Shown in pieces: positions 27,139 to 36,238 of a stretch of 64,000 nt of DNA. The number at the start of each line of letters is the position of its first letter. The stretch's first letter is position 1. The stretch is from NCBI RefSeq assembly GCF_030381805.1, contig NZ_JAUDRH010000007.1:310001-374000 (forward strand), given 5' to 3'. This DNA is from Chlorogloeopsis sp. ULAP01 (GTDB lineage Bacteria; Cyanobacteriota; Cyanobacteriia; Cyanobacteriales; Nostocaceae). The notes beneath the pieces are model-generated. The model had not been told where the DNA came from. It searched no databases and worked only from the letters and a program-made list of their open reading frames with translations. The position numbers were made by a program, and so were the translations under genes.

Positions 27139-28209
27139 TTATTTATTGATAAACTTCATGGTGTTCACAATAGATTTTTGCCTTAAGAAAGCAATTTCAT
27201 TCTTTAGATTATCTTTGATTGGTAACTCTAAAATTTTAAACATATCCTTGATGCGATAGCGCCAATCGTGTCTATTTAGACATTCGCGATAGTTTCTCTG
27301 TGAGTTAGCAATCAAAGTATCATTATCACTCAATAATTCTTCAAAAAATGGCAACCAATCTGCTGGATTATCTGGAACTTCAATTGTACTATTTTGCCAG
27401 TTTATCAAATTAGCCACACCTTTACCAAAAGGTTTTTTACCTACAACAGTACAACCAGATGACCAAGACTCAAACCAGCGCATGAGAATTGGCGAGTATC
27501 CTTGAAAACGTTCTACATTACTTGCTTCAAAGCATAAACTAATTTTCGATCTACTTAAAATCTTAAATAACAGTTTTGTGTGTTCTTGGATATTAAAAAC
27601 CTCAGGTTGAGAGAATGTAGAGTGCAAATAGATTCGGTTATTGTGCTCCTCATTGAAGTTTCGCTGCAAAAACTTATGTATTTTGGGATCAGTTCTGCCA
27701 TAACTGACGATATCAATACTACGATGAATCGAATTTGAGCCTAATTTTAGTACATCAGTTGCCAATGGTAAAAATGCTGTACTTAAATTAGTACTTCTAT
27801 TGATAGCATCAGCAAGATCAGCACAAATTACAAATAAGTAATCTAAGTATGGAATTACATCTCTATCCAAATGAGATGAATAAAAACCATCCAGTATATA
27901 GCCTATTCGTATGTCAAATTTCTTGAGAAGAGAATTAAGAGCATGAATTGATAAAAGAAATCTAGGCCCTAAACCAATAGCTAAAAGAATATTTGGCCCT
28001 TGATTGAGAGTAGGTAAGTCATCAATTTTGTACCATGACTTAAAAATTCGGTGTCTGTAGCGTTTTAGAAACTGAATCTTATGGTTGGGTAAGGGGTAAA
28101 TGAATGTAGCATTAAAGGTAGATGATAGTACTTCTTCAAGTGGATAAAGTACTGACCAACCAACGTGTTTATTTCCAGGGTAAAGTTCTGACAATACAAA
28201 CAGATTCAT
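27139..28209 (-). CDS. glycosyltransferase, GT-B/CgeB-like
   Basis: This 356-residue protein resembles CgeB- and GT1-like glycosyltransferases. The N-terminus is MNLFVLSELYPGNKHVGWSV. ILLAIGLGPRFLLSI and RIGYILDGFYSSHL fit the acceptor Rossmann half, and SKISLCFEASNVERFQGYSPILMRWFESWS fits the CgeB-type donor half, where the Arg-Trp-Glu region stands in place of the usual GT4 E-x7-E. ATG 28209 is chosen over a TTG eight codons earlier. It probably works in polysaccharide assembly with its neighbours, a GT25 and a GT2 gene. The assignment is by fold-level similarity only. Confidence 0.7.
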   Translation of the reverse strand: MNLFVLSELYPGNKHVGWSVLYPLEEVLSSTFNATFIYPLPNHKIQFLKRYRHRIFKSWYKIDDLPTLNQGPNILLAIGLGPRFLLSIHALNSLLKKFDIRIGYILDGFYSSHLDRDVIPYLDYLFVICADLADAINRSTNLSTAFLPLATDVLKLGSNSIHRSIDIVSYGRTDPKIHKFLQRNFNEEHNNRIYLHSTFSQPEVFNIQEHTKLLFKILSRSKISLCFEASNVERFQGYSPILMRWFESWSSGCTVVGKKPFGKGVANLINWQNSTIEVPDNPADWLPFFEELLSDNDTLIANSQRNYRECLNRHDWRYRIKDMFKILELPIKDNLKNEIAFLRQKSIVNTMKFINK

Positions 28210-28304
28210 ATGATTAGCATCATGAATTATCAAGTAACTCTTTATCAGACATCTCGCTTGGTCTACTACCTATTTTGCGTCTATACCCCGTATGAAACCA
28301 ATTT

Positions 28305-29015
28305 TTAAGTTTTCAGCAAAGTCCTCGTTAAACTTGCAAATTGTTTGAGAACAGGCAGTTGATCAAACCATTGTGGAGTAATATCACTACGCGAACTCCG
28401 CTGCCCTCCAAAACTTGGTATTGAAATTAGTCTAGCAACATCTGGATTTTTTGATTGGAAGAGGTTATAAACTCCATCTGGTGAAATTGGGCCACAATCA
28501 GGGTGACCGAGAGGCATTTTAAGTGATAACTCAAAAAAATCAATAACTCTGTCAAATATTTTATTATTGACCCCATAAAAATGAGCTCCAATTATTCCTA
28601 TAGATAATGGTTGAAGTTTTCCGAAAGTATTTTGATTTGGATTCATAACTTGATCGCAAAAGTATCCAAAGTGGACAATATCCCAGTTCATTTGATGTAG
28701 TTGCTCAATCAGCACATCCTCATACTGTGGAAAATATTCTGATAATGCTAAATCATCCTCCATGATCAAAACATTTTTGAGATTTTGCTCTTTTGCTAGC
28801 TTTAGTACAGATAAATGACTTAAAAATGCTCCCTTGTATCCTATTTTTTCAAATGGAGCCGCACTATCCGGTCTAATTGCAGCAAAAAGTTCAACTTTCC
28901 CTGGAGTAAATGGTATTCTTGCTTTTTCCAGTTCTTTTTCCATTGCTTGGCGTCGGTCTACTCTATAGGGTAGGTTGATGACGTAAATACGCTCAAAAAA
29001 CTCTATGAATTTCAT
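28305..29015 (-). CDS. family 25 glycosyltransferase
   Basis: This is a GT25-type enzyme, the family of LPS beta-galactosyltransferases. The start RIYVINLPYRVDRRQAM is diagnostic. GAFLSHLSVLKLAKEQ gives the conserved GxxxSH motif, and VLIMEDDLAL near residue 83 is the EDD metal site. At 236 residues it is a normal single-domain member. It sits between two other glycosyltransferase genes on the same strand. Family members transfer galactose or glucose, but the sugar here is not determinable. Confidence 0.88.
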   Translation of the reverse strand: MKFIEFFERIYVINLPYRVDRRQAMEKELEKARIPFTPGKVELFAAIRPDSAAPFEKIGYKGAFLSHLSVLKLAKEQNLKNVLIMEDDLALSEYFPQYEDVLIEQLHQMNWDIVHFGYFCDQVMNPNQNTFGKLQPLSIGIIGAHFYGVNNKIFDRVIDFFELSLKMPLGHPDCGPISPDGVYNLFQSKNPDVARLISIPSFGGQRSSRSDITPQWFDQLPVLKQFASLTRTLLKT

Positions 29016-29325
29016 TTTTTTTAGCTACTATTTGGTGAAAAATTAAATTGACAGTACAGCCTTTAATAGTTGTGGCGTGGAAGTAAAACCTAATTCTTCT
29101 AGAAGAAAATATAAAATTTTCATGCTTACAAATTTTAACAATTAACTGTTCATTAGAAGCAAGTTTAGGTTTATTTTTAGTATACTTTAATCAATTCTAA
29201 TGTGTAGAAAAAATGAGATAAAAGTTGAGAGGACTAAATTTTTGATTTGATTTTTTTTAGAGTTGGTCATAGCATATTCTAAAAATCGATAAAAATACAA
29301 AACTAATTTCATACAAAACACTTAA
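29016..29325. other. AT-rich intergenic gap
   Basis: About 310 AT-rich bases between two same-strand glycosyltransferase genes. No ORF, strong hairpin or repeat is seen. Confidence 0.4.
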
Positions 29326-30324
29326 TTATTTAACAACAGTATGATATTGTCTAAAATTAGTAATAATTTTAAGAGACTTGTAATTGAAAATTGCTGAAAA
29401 TAGAGAAAATAAAAAATAAATTATTATATTTATAGACCATAAAGGCCAATGTATAAAACACCATAAATAGTATTTAAATCTTATGAATAAATTATTTTTT
29501 GTTAAATCTTCTTTGACAATGTTTAAAATCATTTGCCTGTAAAATTTATGAGGATAACCTATTTCTTGAAGTTTCAAATAAATTTCAGGTATATCTTTAT
29601 GTAAAATTTTAAACCAGGCTCTTGGGTCTTCTTGCCAATAGCTAACACCCATAGTACATTCTATATAGTTATTTTTAGTTACTAAAATATTTCCTTGAGC
29701 AGCACAATACCCAGCTAAATATGCCAAATAACCCCAGTTATCCATGCCAATTGACCATTTTTGCAAAGCAGTTTGTGCTAGCTCTGTGCAGTATATAGTA
29801 GCAGTCAAAAAAATTACGCTACCAAAGTTTTTTTCTATACAATGCTGAAATGTTACTTTCCCATCATAAATATTTTTATTGTTGTCAAGATTAGTATCAA
29901 ACCAGTGTTCTGATATCACTTCACCTGTTTTCCTGTTTAGATCGGAAAAATTTAGGTATAGTAATGCTAAATCTGGGATGCTTTTCAATTTACTTATGAC
30001 GTAAGCAAGTGTGTTATTAAAGATTAAATCGTCATCACCAATTATCCAAGTAAATCGACTTGTCGAAACATTTAAGCAATAAGTAATATTTCTGATACAG
30101 CCGATATTTTCATCATGTTTGTTTGATTTAAATGTTGTTTGTATCAATACCGACTGCCATTTTTTTATTACACTCTGTGTTTCGTCATTTGAACAATTGT
30201 CAGAAACAATAATTTCACAATCATCTTCAAAGCCCTTAATATCTTGAGCAAGCCAAGCAAGCTGTTTATTCAGTTGTTTAGCACGATTAAATGTTGGAAT
30301 ACAAATAGAAAGTAGTTTTTTCAT
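29326..30324 (-). CDS. family 2 glycosyltransferase (abequosyltransferase-like)
   Basis: This is a GT2 enzyme of 332 residues. LLSICIPTFNRAKQLNKQLAWL is the first strand and helix, IIVSDNCSNDETQSVI the nucleotide region, and TWIGDDDLIF near residue 95 the DDD metal site. C-terminal hydrophobic helices at about 285-315 may hold it at the membrane. Base composition is clearly more AT-rich than that of neighbouring genes, with many AAA/ATA/TTA codons, which suggests more recent acquisition. Similar proteins transfer deoxysugars such as abequose, but the donor cannot be assigned here. Confidence 0.85.
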   Translation of the reverse strand: MKKLLSICIPTFNRAKQLNKQLAWLAQDIKGFEDDCEIIVSDNCSNDETQSVIKKWQSVLIQTTFKSNKHDENIGCIRNITYCLNVSTSRFTWIIGDDDLIFNNTLAYVISKLKSIPDLALLYLNFSDLNRKTGEVISEHWFDTNLDNNKNIYDGKVTFQHCIEKNFGSVIFLTATIYCTELAQTALQKWSIGMDNWGYLAYLAGYCAAQGNILVTKNNYIECTMGVSYWQEDPRAWFKILHKDIPEIYLKLQEIGYPHKFYRQMILNIVKEDLTKNNLFIRFKYYLWCFIHWPLWSINIIIYFLFSLFSAIFNYKSLKIITNFRQYHTVVK

Positions 30325-30484
30325 TTAATTTAGTATTTAAGTTTTTCACTCGTATTTTTACAAGTTTGTGTTGGCTAAGAGTTTTATCGATAGTGTTTGA
30401 ACGAGAGCCTAATATTGACTCAACAGGTAAAATTTATCTATGTGTAATACAACAGTTGAAGTTGAAAATGAAATTTGGAAAATT

Positions 30485-30778
30485 TCAGTAAAAAAAATGG
30501 TATGCAATTTGATTGGCAAAAATTTGCAGTATCTCGGTTTCTTTTTCAGTGAAATGGCGGGGATTAAATGTACCGATATGTAAAACTCCGATCGCTCGCT
30601 TTTTAACTATTATCGGCACACCAAGTATTGATCGAATTCCTTTATTTCGGAGAATTGGGCTTACAACTTCTACCTCAGATAAATCACCAATATTCATGTG
30701 AGTGCAGTTAGCCGCAATCTGCCCGGCGAAACCCTTACCGATGGGAATACGAATATTTTCTGACTTTTCTTCTTCCAA
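30485..30778 (-). pseudogene. 3' half of a GAF domain cut off by a frameshift
   Basis: This frame encodes the second half of a GAF domain: IRIPIGKGFAGQIAA, IRSILGVPIIVKKRAIGVLHI and FTEKETEILQIFANQIA. It has no start of its own that makes a sensible protein. The first half of the same domain (LLYIILEYIRRLMYVDTGT, then QQELAIIATT) lies at the C-terminus of the hexapeptide acyltransferase upstream, in another frame. Removing one base near 30782-30783 would join the two as ATTGLEEEKSENIRIPIG with no gap. So this is the tail of a fused gene with a one-base insertion, or a sequencing error. Confidence 0.8.
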
Positions 30779-31727
30779 TCCAAGTAGTGGCGATAATAGC
30801 TAATTCTTGCTGAGCTTCAGTTTTTACCAGCACTGTACCAGTATCAACGTACATCAGCCGACGAATGTACTCAAGTATGATGTACAGCAATTTTTCTAAG
30901 AAAAACTCAGCCAGAGCAGAATCATTTTTGTTTGGGGAATATTGACGATTGAGTTTTGCTGATTGCTCAATTGCTACTAGGTTTGTACTTAGCGGAGTCA
31001 AATAATTATTGGCTTCTAGGTAAATATCTTGTTGATTATGTGTGGGTGGCGGCACTGTTTTGCCCTTCCGATTGTGCTTTACTCGCGCTGGCACACCTAC
31101 AGCAATCGAGTAAGGAGGAATATCTTTAGTTACGACTGCTCCTGCTCCAATTACACTTCCTTGCCCAATGGTGATTCCATCTAGGATTCTGACTCCAATA
31201 CCTATCCAACAGTCATCTTCTATCACAATGCCTTTATGGCTTATTCCTTGGAACTGAATTCTAATTGTCGGATCGGTAAAATTATGGCAGTTAGCATATA
31301 TTGCTGAGTGTGATGCAATCAGACAGTTTTTACCAATTTTAATCTGTCCAGGCCCTGCTATACAAATATAAGGGCCAATATAAGTAGATTCATCAATTTC
31401 TATAGAGCCTCCGAGGGCTTTAATATCAACACCACGCTCTAGCCAGGTGTCATTACCAATGGTAATTTTACTGTTAGAAGCACCGCAATCTAAGCGAACA
31501 TCGCGAGAAATTTTGACATTATCTCCAAGTGCAATTGCAAAAGTATGGATAAACTCAGCATTGGTTTGAACAGTAACTGAGTTACCAAATTGGGCAAAAA
31601 TATGACGGTATAGAATTCTGCGCAGGAGTACACCAACTTTGAGTGGAATTGAACCCACTAATAACTGTGCAATTGACTCTTTATAGGGAAACCAAGAAAG
31701 AAGTTTTTTCGGGTTGTGATCATTCAT
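30735..31727 (-). CDS. hexapeptide-repeat acyltransferase, C-terminal GAF truncated
   Basis: This is a left-handed beta-helix acyltransferase of the WcaF/Maa type. Hexapeptide repeats run from about residue 55 to 200 (IGNDTWLERGVDI, VIEDDCWIGIGVRILDGITIG, SVIGAGAVVTKDIPPYSIAVGVPA), the last being the classic end of the helix. They transfer acetyl groups to sugars. A linker of about 80 residues leads to the start of a GAF domain near residue 270, which is broken by a frameshift near residue 315, so the last 15 residues of the encoded protein are out-of-frame sequence. The acyltransferase part appears intact. A GAF domain on such an enzyme is unusual and would imply ligand control. Confidence 0.85.
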   Translation of the reverse strand: MNDHNPKKLLSWFPYKESIAQLLVGSIPLKVGVLLRRILYRHIFAQFGNSVTVQTNAEFIHTFAIALGDNVKISRDVRLDCGASNSKITIGNDTWLERGVDIKALGGSIEIDESTYIGPYICIAGPGQIKIGKNCLIASHSAIYANCHNFTDPTIRIQFQGISHKGIVIEDDCWIGIGVRILDGITIGQGSVIGAGAVVTKDIPPYSIAVGVPARVKHNRKGKTVPPPTHNQQDIYLEANNYLTPLSTNLVAIEQSAKLNRQYSPNKNDSALAEFFLEKLLYIILEYIRRLMYVDTGTVLVKTEAQQELAIIATTWIGRRKVRKYSYSHR

Positions 31728-31757
31728 GATTTATGTAGAACTAATTCACATTACTAC

Positions 31758-32978
31758 CTACTCCCCGATCGCCGAATCTCGTTGGGTGCGAATCCACTCT
31801 GTCTGAGGTTGAAATAGAAAAGCTAAATATAGGGGTATCTTCCACAGAATGTACAGTGGAATGGTTAGCATCGTTCGCAGAGGGAAATTGGTACGACCAA
31901 ACTTAGCCCAAACTGCAACAATTGAGATACAAATCAGTAGCCCTTCTACTGCTAGTAAGATAGTTGGCAGCCATGAAGCCCCAAATACTCCTGCTAAGGT
32001 AGCTACTGTTATGGCTGCTGCCCAGAGCATTACCAACAGCGAAAGTGGTGGAACACACAAATCGAAAGCGATCGCTAATAAATCAAAACGCTTTTGTGCA
32101 TAAGAAGCTTTTAAAAGTCGGGGTACTTGCTTGAGCATAGTTTGTAAATAACCATGTTCCCAGCGTGTTCTTTGACTTTTGGCTGCTTGGTGCTGTTGTG
32201 GGAGAGTTCCCATCACAAGAGCATCCATACAAAATTTAGGAGGATACCCACTGATGGCAAGATCCATAGATAGTTGAATGTCTTCAACAATATTGCTACT
32301 GGCTAAAGGAATTTGATGAATGATTTCCCAAGGGAAAGCCATGCCCGAACCCATTAGTAAGCAAGGTAGATCCAGTCTTCCTAATCCCCTGGGGCGAACT
32401 AAGTTCTTAACTAGAAATGCTAGTGCTGAAACTATATCCTTTGGTTGAGGATTGGGGGGTTGTGTCAACAGATAAATAGCTTGAACAGGGCGTACTGTAG
32501 CTAGTGCTAGACGACTAATCCGAGCGATCGCACCTGAATGAACGATACAATCTGCATCTACCATTACCACCACATCAGGAGGATTGTTGGCTATGAATTG
32601 CAAACCGTAGTCTAAAGCATAGCCTTTCCCCCGACGCTCAGGATCTTGACGCGAAATCACTGTTGCACCAGCTTTGTGGGCTACAGATGCTGTGTCATCA
32701 TTACAATTATCGGCTATGACTATGAGACGGTCTTGTTCTATTAACTGCGGCAGCAATGATTGCAAAGTGGTATTGATTCCAGCTGCTTCATTGTGAGCTG
32801 GAACTAAAATATCAACTCTAGGGCGAGGTACCAGCGCGTAATACGACTGAATTTGAAACTCAGGAAATAATGCTGCAATACATTCTATAGAGAAAACAGA
32901 AACCGGAACCAAAAGTCCCAGTGCGATCGCAAATAAGACAATCTCAACAAATAGGATTGCCAAGTGATGAACTATCAC
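31758..32978 (-). CDS. family 2 glycosyltransferase, processive-type membrane enzyme
   Basis: This is a GT2 protein of 406 residues with an N-terminal membrane helix (about 5-30) and three to four C-terminal helices. Between them lies the catalytic domain: RVDILVPAHNEAAGI, LIVIADNCNDDTA, VVMVDADCIV (DxD near residue 150), IVEDIQLSMDL and QRTRWEHGYLQTML. The last is the Q(Q/R)xRW motif of the cellulose synthase/N-acetylglucosaminyltransferase group. It starts at GTG 32978. Such enzymes act at the inner face of the membrane and can be processive. It follows the Wzc-like gene in the same operon, 59 bp apart. Confidence 0.88.
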   Translation of the reverse strand: MIVHHLAILFVEIVLFAIALGLLVPVSVFSIECIAALFPEFQIQSYYALVPRPRVDILVPAHNEAAGINTTLQSLLPQLIEQDRLIVIADNCNDDTASVAHKAGATVISRQDPERRGKGYALDYGLQFIANNPPDVVVMVDADCIVHSGAIARISRLALATVRPVQAIYLLTQPPNPQPKDIVSALAFLVKNLVRPRGLGRLDLPCLLMGSGMAFPWEIIHQIPLASSNIVEDIQLSMDLAISGYPPKFCMDALVMGTLPQQHQAAKSQRTRWEHGYLQTMLKQVPRLLKASYAQKRFDLLAIAFDLCVPPLSLLVMLWAAAITVATLAGVFGASWLPTILLAVEGLLICISIVAVWAKFGRTNFPLRTMLTIPLYILWKIPLYLAFLFQPQTEWIRTQRDSAIGE

Positions 32979-33037
32979 AACTGTTGAACCTTTATTTATT
33001 TAAAGATGGGTATGTCACTACAGAAATAGAGAATCAG

Positions 33038-35374
33038 TTATAATTCCGAGCGATCGAATCCGAAATCTTTAGCTTTATTTTTTACAGAAGCAGGAAGTAC
33101 CCGCTGATTTGCCTTTGGATGGAGGTTATGAGAGCTAGGCAGACTACTTATGCTTGTGTTGGCATGATTGGCAATTATACCCAAAACAGGTAATTGCAAC
33201 ATTTGCAATCGTAACAGAGCCTGTGTAATTAATGGACGTTTGGTTTTGCCAACTCCCACAACCATCAATATCCCATCTGCATGTTCTGCGAGTAAAGGAA
33301 CATCAGCAAATCCTAGCAGATGGCTAGTATCGTAAATAACTAAATCAAAAGCTTGGTGAAATTTCTCCATTAAATGCTGCATCTGAGCAGAGCCAAGCAT
33401 TCTGGTAGAGGATGGTAAAATTTTGCCAGAGGTAAGTACAAAAAGATTTTTTTGTAAGGGTGATGCCTGAATGAGAAATGATTGAGACGAAACATCCTGA
33501 GAAATTAAATTGCTTAGTCCTTGTATATTGTCTAAGCCAAACTTTTTATGAAGACTAGGATTACGAAAATTTGCATCTACAAGCAAGGTTTTCTTACCCA
33601 TATCAGCCGCAGCTTGAGCAAGATACATGGCAACAGTAGATTTTCCATCTCCGGGCGCAGGTGAAGTTACGATGATAGATTGAGCTTTAGGAGAACCAGC
33701 CAGAAAACGAATACTAGCGTAAAGAGAATCGAAAGCTGATAAAAACTTAGCATCTTCTTGAGTCTCTTTGATCGCACCGACAACCTTCAAAGAATTGGGA
33801 TCAGTGACAGCAGTTTGATTTGCTGGTATTACTTCTAAAATCGGCAAGTTGATTCCATCTTCAATCTCCTCAGGGCTATGGAAGACATTACGATATTTCT
33901 CTTTGAGGAAAGCAGCCCCCAATCCTAATACAGTAGCCGCAGCTAGCCCGATTACTATCCTCCTGAGATTGCCGCTCTTGGCGATTAAATTACCCTGTTC
34001 ATCACGCGGTATCCTGGGCTGAGAAACAATTTTCCAGGGTACTTCCTTCTGTGCTGCATCAACTCTAAGTGTTTCTCGCTGTAACAAAAATTGATTGAGT
34101 GTCTTGGTAGCAATTTCTAGCTGTCGTTTCAGCTCGTTATACTGGCGCATAGTAGCTGGGTACTGCTTTACTTGCCGATCTAGATAATCTTCAGACTGAG
34201 CGATCGCACTCAGGCGGCTCTCTAAGACTCGAACATTATTAGCAGTATCAACCAGTTGCTTAATTAGCCCCAAGCGAGTGGGATCTTGGAAATTCAATAG
34301 TTGAGGATTTACTGTAGCTGTGAGTTTTTGCCCCAGAATATTTTGGGCTTCCTGATTCAAAAGCTGAGATAGATTTTGCTGTTGTTGTTGCAGCGTAATT
34401 AAAGATGGGTTGTTTTCGGTATATTTTGCCGACTCAATCGCTATTTGAGTTTCTATTTTCTTAAGTTGGGCAAGTAGTTCTTGATAACGAGGCTCTTGAC
34501 TAAGAGTGGATGTAGCAAGTGCTTCATCAGGTGTTAACCTCAGTTGTTTCTGCAAGTCTTCATAAAGTCGCCTGTTTTCTTGCAAATCTTTTTGAGCACT
34601 TAGCTTCTGAGCTTCTATTTCGCGAACTTGTTTAGATAGTTCTCCAACTTGACTTTCAGGATCACTCAAATTATATCGTTGTTGCAGTCTTTGTAAATTA
34701 CCTTCTAAAAAACTGACTCGCTGTTGCAATTGAGGAAGTTGAGCATCAATAAATTTAACACCTCCATAAATGCGATCTTTTCTATCCTCAAGACTAAAAT
34801 TCAAATACTCTTTTGCAATTTCTGACAAAATGAATTCTACTTTTTCAGGATCAGAATCCTTGTAGGTTACTTCTATGATATTAGTTGAGTCAAGCATATT
34901 TTCCCCAATACGTTGAACTACTAAATTTTTTCTGATTGATTCATAGTTCACATTGGGATATTTAACTCTAATATTTTGAGCTACTCGCTCTAGTAATTCA
35001 TTCCCTTGCAAAATTTGCAGTATAGACGGATAGTTTATTTCAACTTGTGTCTGAGGTGTAATTTCTCTATTGCGCGATATGAACGAAGGATCAGTAAGTT
35101 TACCTTCTGAAGATACAGGCTCTACTAAAATCTGAAAATTACCTTCGTAACTACGAGGAGAAACCAGAATTGAGTACAAAGTGATAACAGCAACAAAACT
35201 GGCAATGCTACCAATCAAAAGAATATTGCGTTGTAACATTCGACCGAGCGATCGCAAATCTAATCCCCGCTTATTTGCATCAACAAAATCATCTACATTG
35301 GCTAATCTTTGCTGCTGTAATTTATCACTACGCTCACTGATTACTAAGGCAGAGGCTTCTTGTTTAGAATTCAT
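33038..35374 (-). CDS. Wzc-like chain-length protein fused to BY-kinase domain
   Basis: This is a co-polymerase (PCP-2a) that governs chain length and export in Wzx/Wzy pathways. It has a Wzz domain with a first membrane helix near residues 47-68. A long periplasmic coiled coil (about 180-420) ends in the GNVR region, and a second membrane helix lies near 475-495. The cytosolic ATPase domain carries the Walker A SPAPGDGKST near residue 570 and the A' motif LLVDANFRNP, where Asn replaces the usual second Asp of VDxDxR. The C-terminal 40 residues contain no tyrosine, so the usual Tyr cluster for autophosphorylation is missing. ATG 35374 is preferred to GTG 35383. Confidence 0.9.
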   Translation of the reverse strand: MNSKQEASALVISERSDKLQQQRLANVDDFVDANKRGLDLRSLGRMLQRNILLIGSIASFVAVITLYSILVSPRSYEGNFQILVEPVSSEGKLTDPSFISRNREITPQTQVEINYPSILQILQGNELLERVAQNIRVKYPNVNYESIRKNLVVQRIGENMLDSTNIIEVTYKDSDPEKVEFILSEIAKEYLNFSLEDRKDRIYGGVKFIDAQLPQLQQRVSFLEGNLQRLQQRYNLSDPESQVGELSKQVREIEAQKLSAQKDLQENRRLYEDLQKQLRLTPDEALATSTLSQEPRYQELLAQLKKIETQIAIESAKYTENNPSLITLQQQQQNLSQLLNQEAQNILGQKLTATVNPQLLNFQDPTRLGLIKQLVDTANNVRVLESRLSAIAQSEDYLDRQVKQYPATMRQYNELKRQLEIATKTLNQFLLQRETLRVDAAQKEVPWKIVSQPRIPRDEQGNLIAKSGNLRRIVIGLAAATVLGLGAAFLKEKYRNVFHSPEEIEDGINLPILEVIPANQTAVTDPNSLKVVGAIKETQEDAKFLSAFDSLYASIRFLAGSPKAQSIIVTSPAPGDGKSTVAMYLAQAAADMGKKTLLVDANFRNPSLHKKFGLDNIQGLSNLISQDVSSQSFLIQASPLQKNLFVLTSGKILPSSTRMLGSAQMQHLMEKFHQAFDLVIYDTSHLLGFADVPLLAEHADGILMVVGVGKTKRPLITQALLRLQMLQLPVLGIIANHANTSISSLPSSHNLHPKANQRVLPASVKNKAKDFGFDRSEL

Positions 35375-35455
35375 ATTGACCACTGTAATTGTGTCTATTT
35401 CTCCCTAGTTCAATGCTTGATCAAGCAATGAGTCAAAGTAATAATTATCTATTCT

Positions 35456-36238
35456 CTATGAGCTTTCATATAATTCAGAAATGTGCTTTTGAACAAATGG
35501 CATTTTATATAAATTCAGTTTTTGTTTGAGAATCAACCACAAAAAGGGTATATCATCTACCAAGTATCTCTTCCACAATCTTTTTGGCTCTAAAATTAAT
35601 CTATATAACCACTCTAATCCTACTTCTCTCATCCATTTTGGAGCTCTTTTAAGTTTGCCTGCTTCAAAATTGATAGTCGTACCTATTGCCATAAAGATTT
35701 TGACATTTGGTAGTTGATTTCTGTATTTATAAATCCATTTTTCTTGTTTTGGTGAGCCAACTCCAACTGCTAATACTGTTGCACCAGAGCTATTAATCAA
35801 TTCAATAATTTTCTGACACTCTTGCTCATTGTTCTCAAATCCCCAGGATGGAGAGTAAGAATCTACAACAATATTCCTTTCTAACTTACTATTAATTCGC
35901 TCTTGAGCTATTGCAGCAACACCATTAACTCCTCCTAATAAAAAGATTTTAATTTGATGATTATCTTTGTGATAATTACAAAAGGCAGGAAAAAAATCGG
36001 AACCTGCGATTCGCTCTTGTATTGATTTACCTAAAAAACGAGATGCATAAATTAGAATCTTACTATCACATAATTTATAGTCAGCAATGTTATAAACATT
36101 AAAAAACTCACAATCATGTTGCAACCTAATTAAATGGTCTACATTAGGTGTAAACACAATACCAGATTTTAGACTTTGCAATACTTCCTGTAATGTTAGA
36201 TTGCTAATTTCGATATTTAATACTCTCACTCTCTTCAT
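35456..36238 (-). CDS. WecB/TagA/CpsF family glycosyltransferase
   Basis: This is a GT26-family enzyme of 260 residues. The family features are VFTPNVDHLIRL, the region ICDSKIL-like KLCDSKILIYASRF, IFLLGGVNGVA, the motif AVGVGSPKQEKWI near residue 160, and GTTINFEAGKLKRAPKWM at the C-terminal part. Members transfer N-acetylmannosamine(uronate) or related sugars to a lipid-linked sugar early in repeat-unit assembly. It is the first gene of the minus-strand run 36.2 to 30.5 kb and precedes the Wzc-like gene by 81 bp. The exact sugar is not known. Confidence 0.9.
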   Translation of the reverse strand: MKRVRVLNIEISNLTLQEVLQSLKSGIVFTPNVDHLIRLQHDCEFFNVYNIADYKLCDSKILIYASRFLGKSIQERIAGSDFFPAFCNYHKDNHQIKIFLLGGVNGVAAIAQERINSKLERNIVVDSYSPSWGFENNEQECQKIIELINSSGATVLAVGVGSPKQEKWIYKYRNQLPNVKIFMAIGTTINFEAGKLKRAPKWMREVGLEWLYRLILEPKRLWKRYLVDDIPFLWLILKQKLNLYKMPFVQKHISELYESS

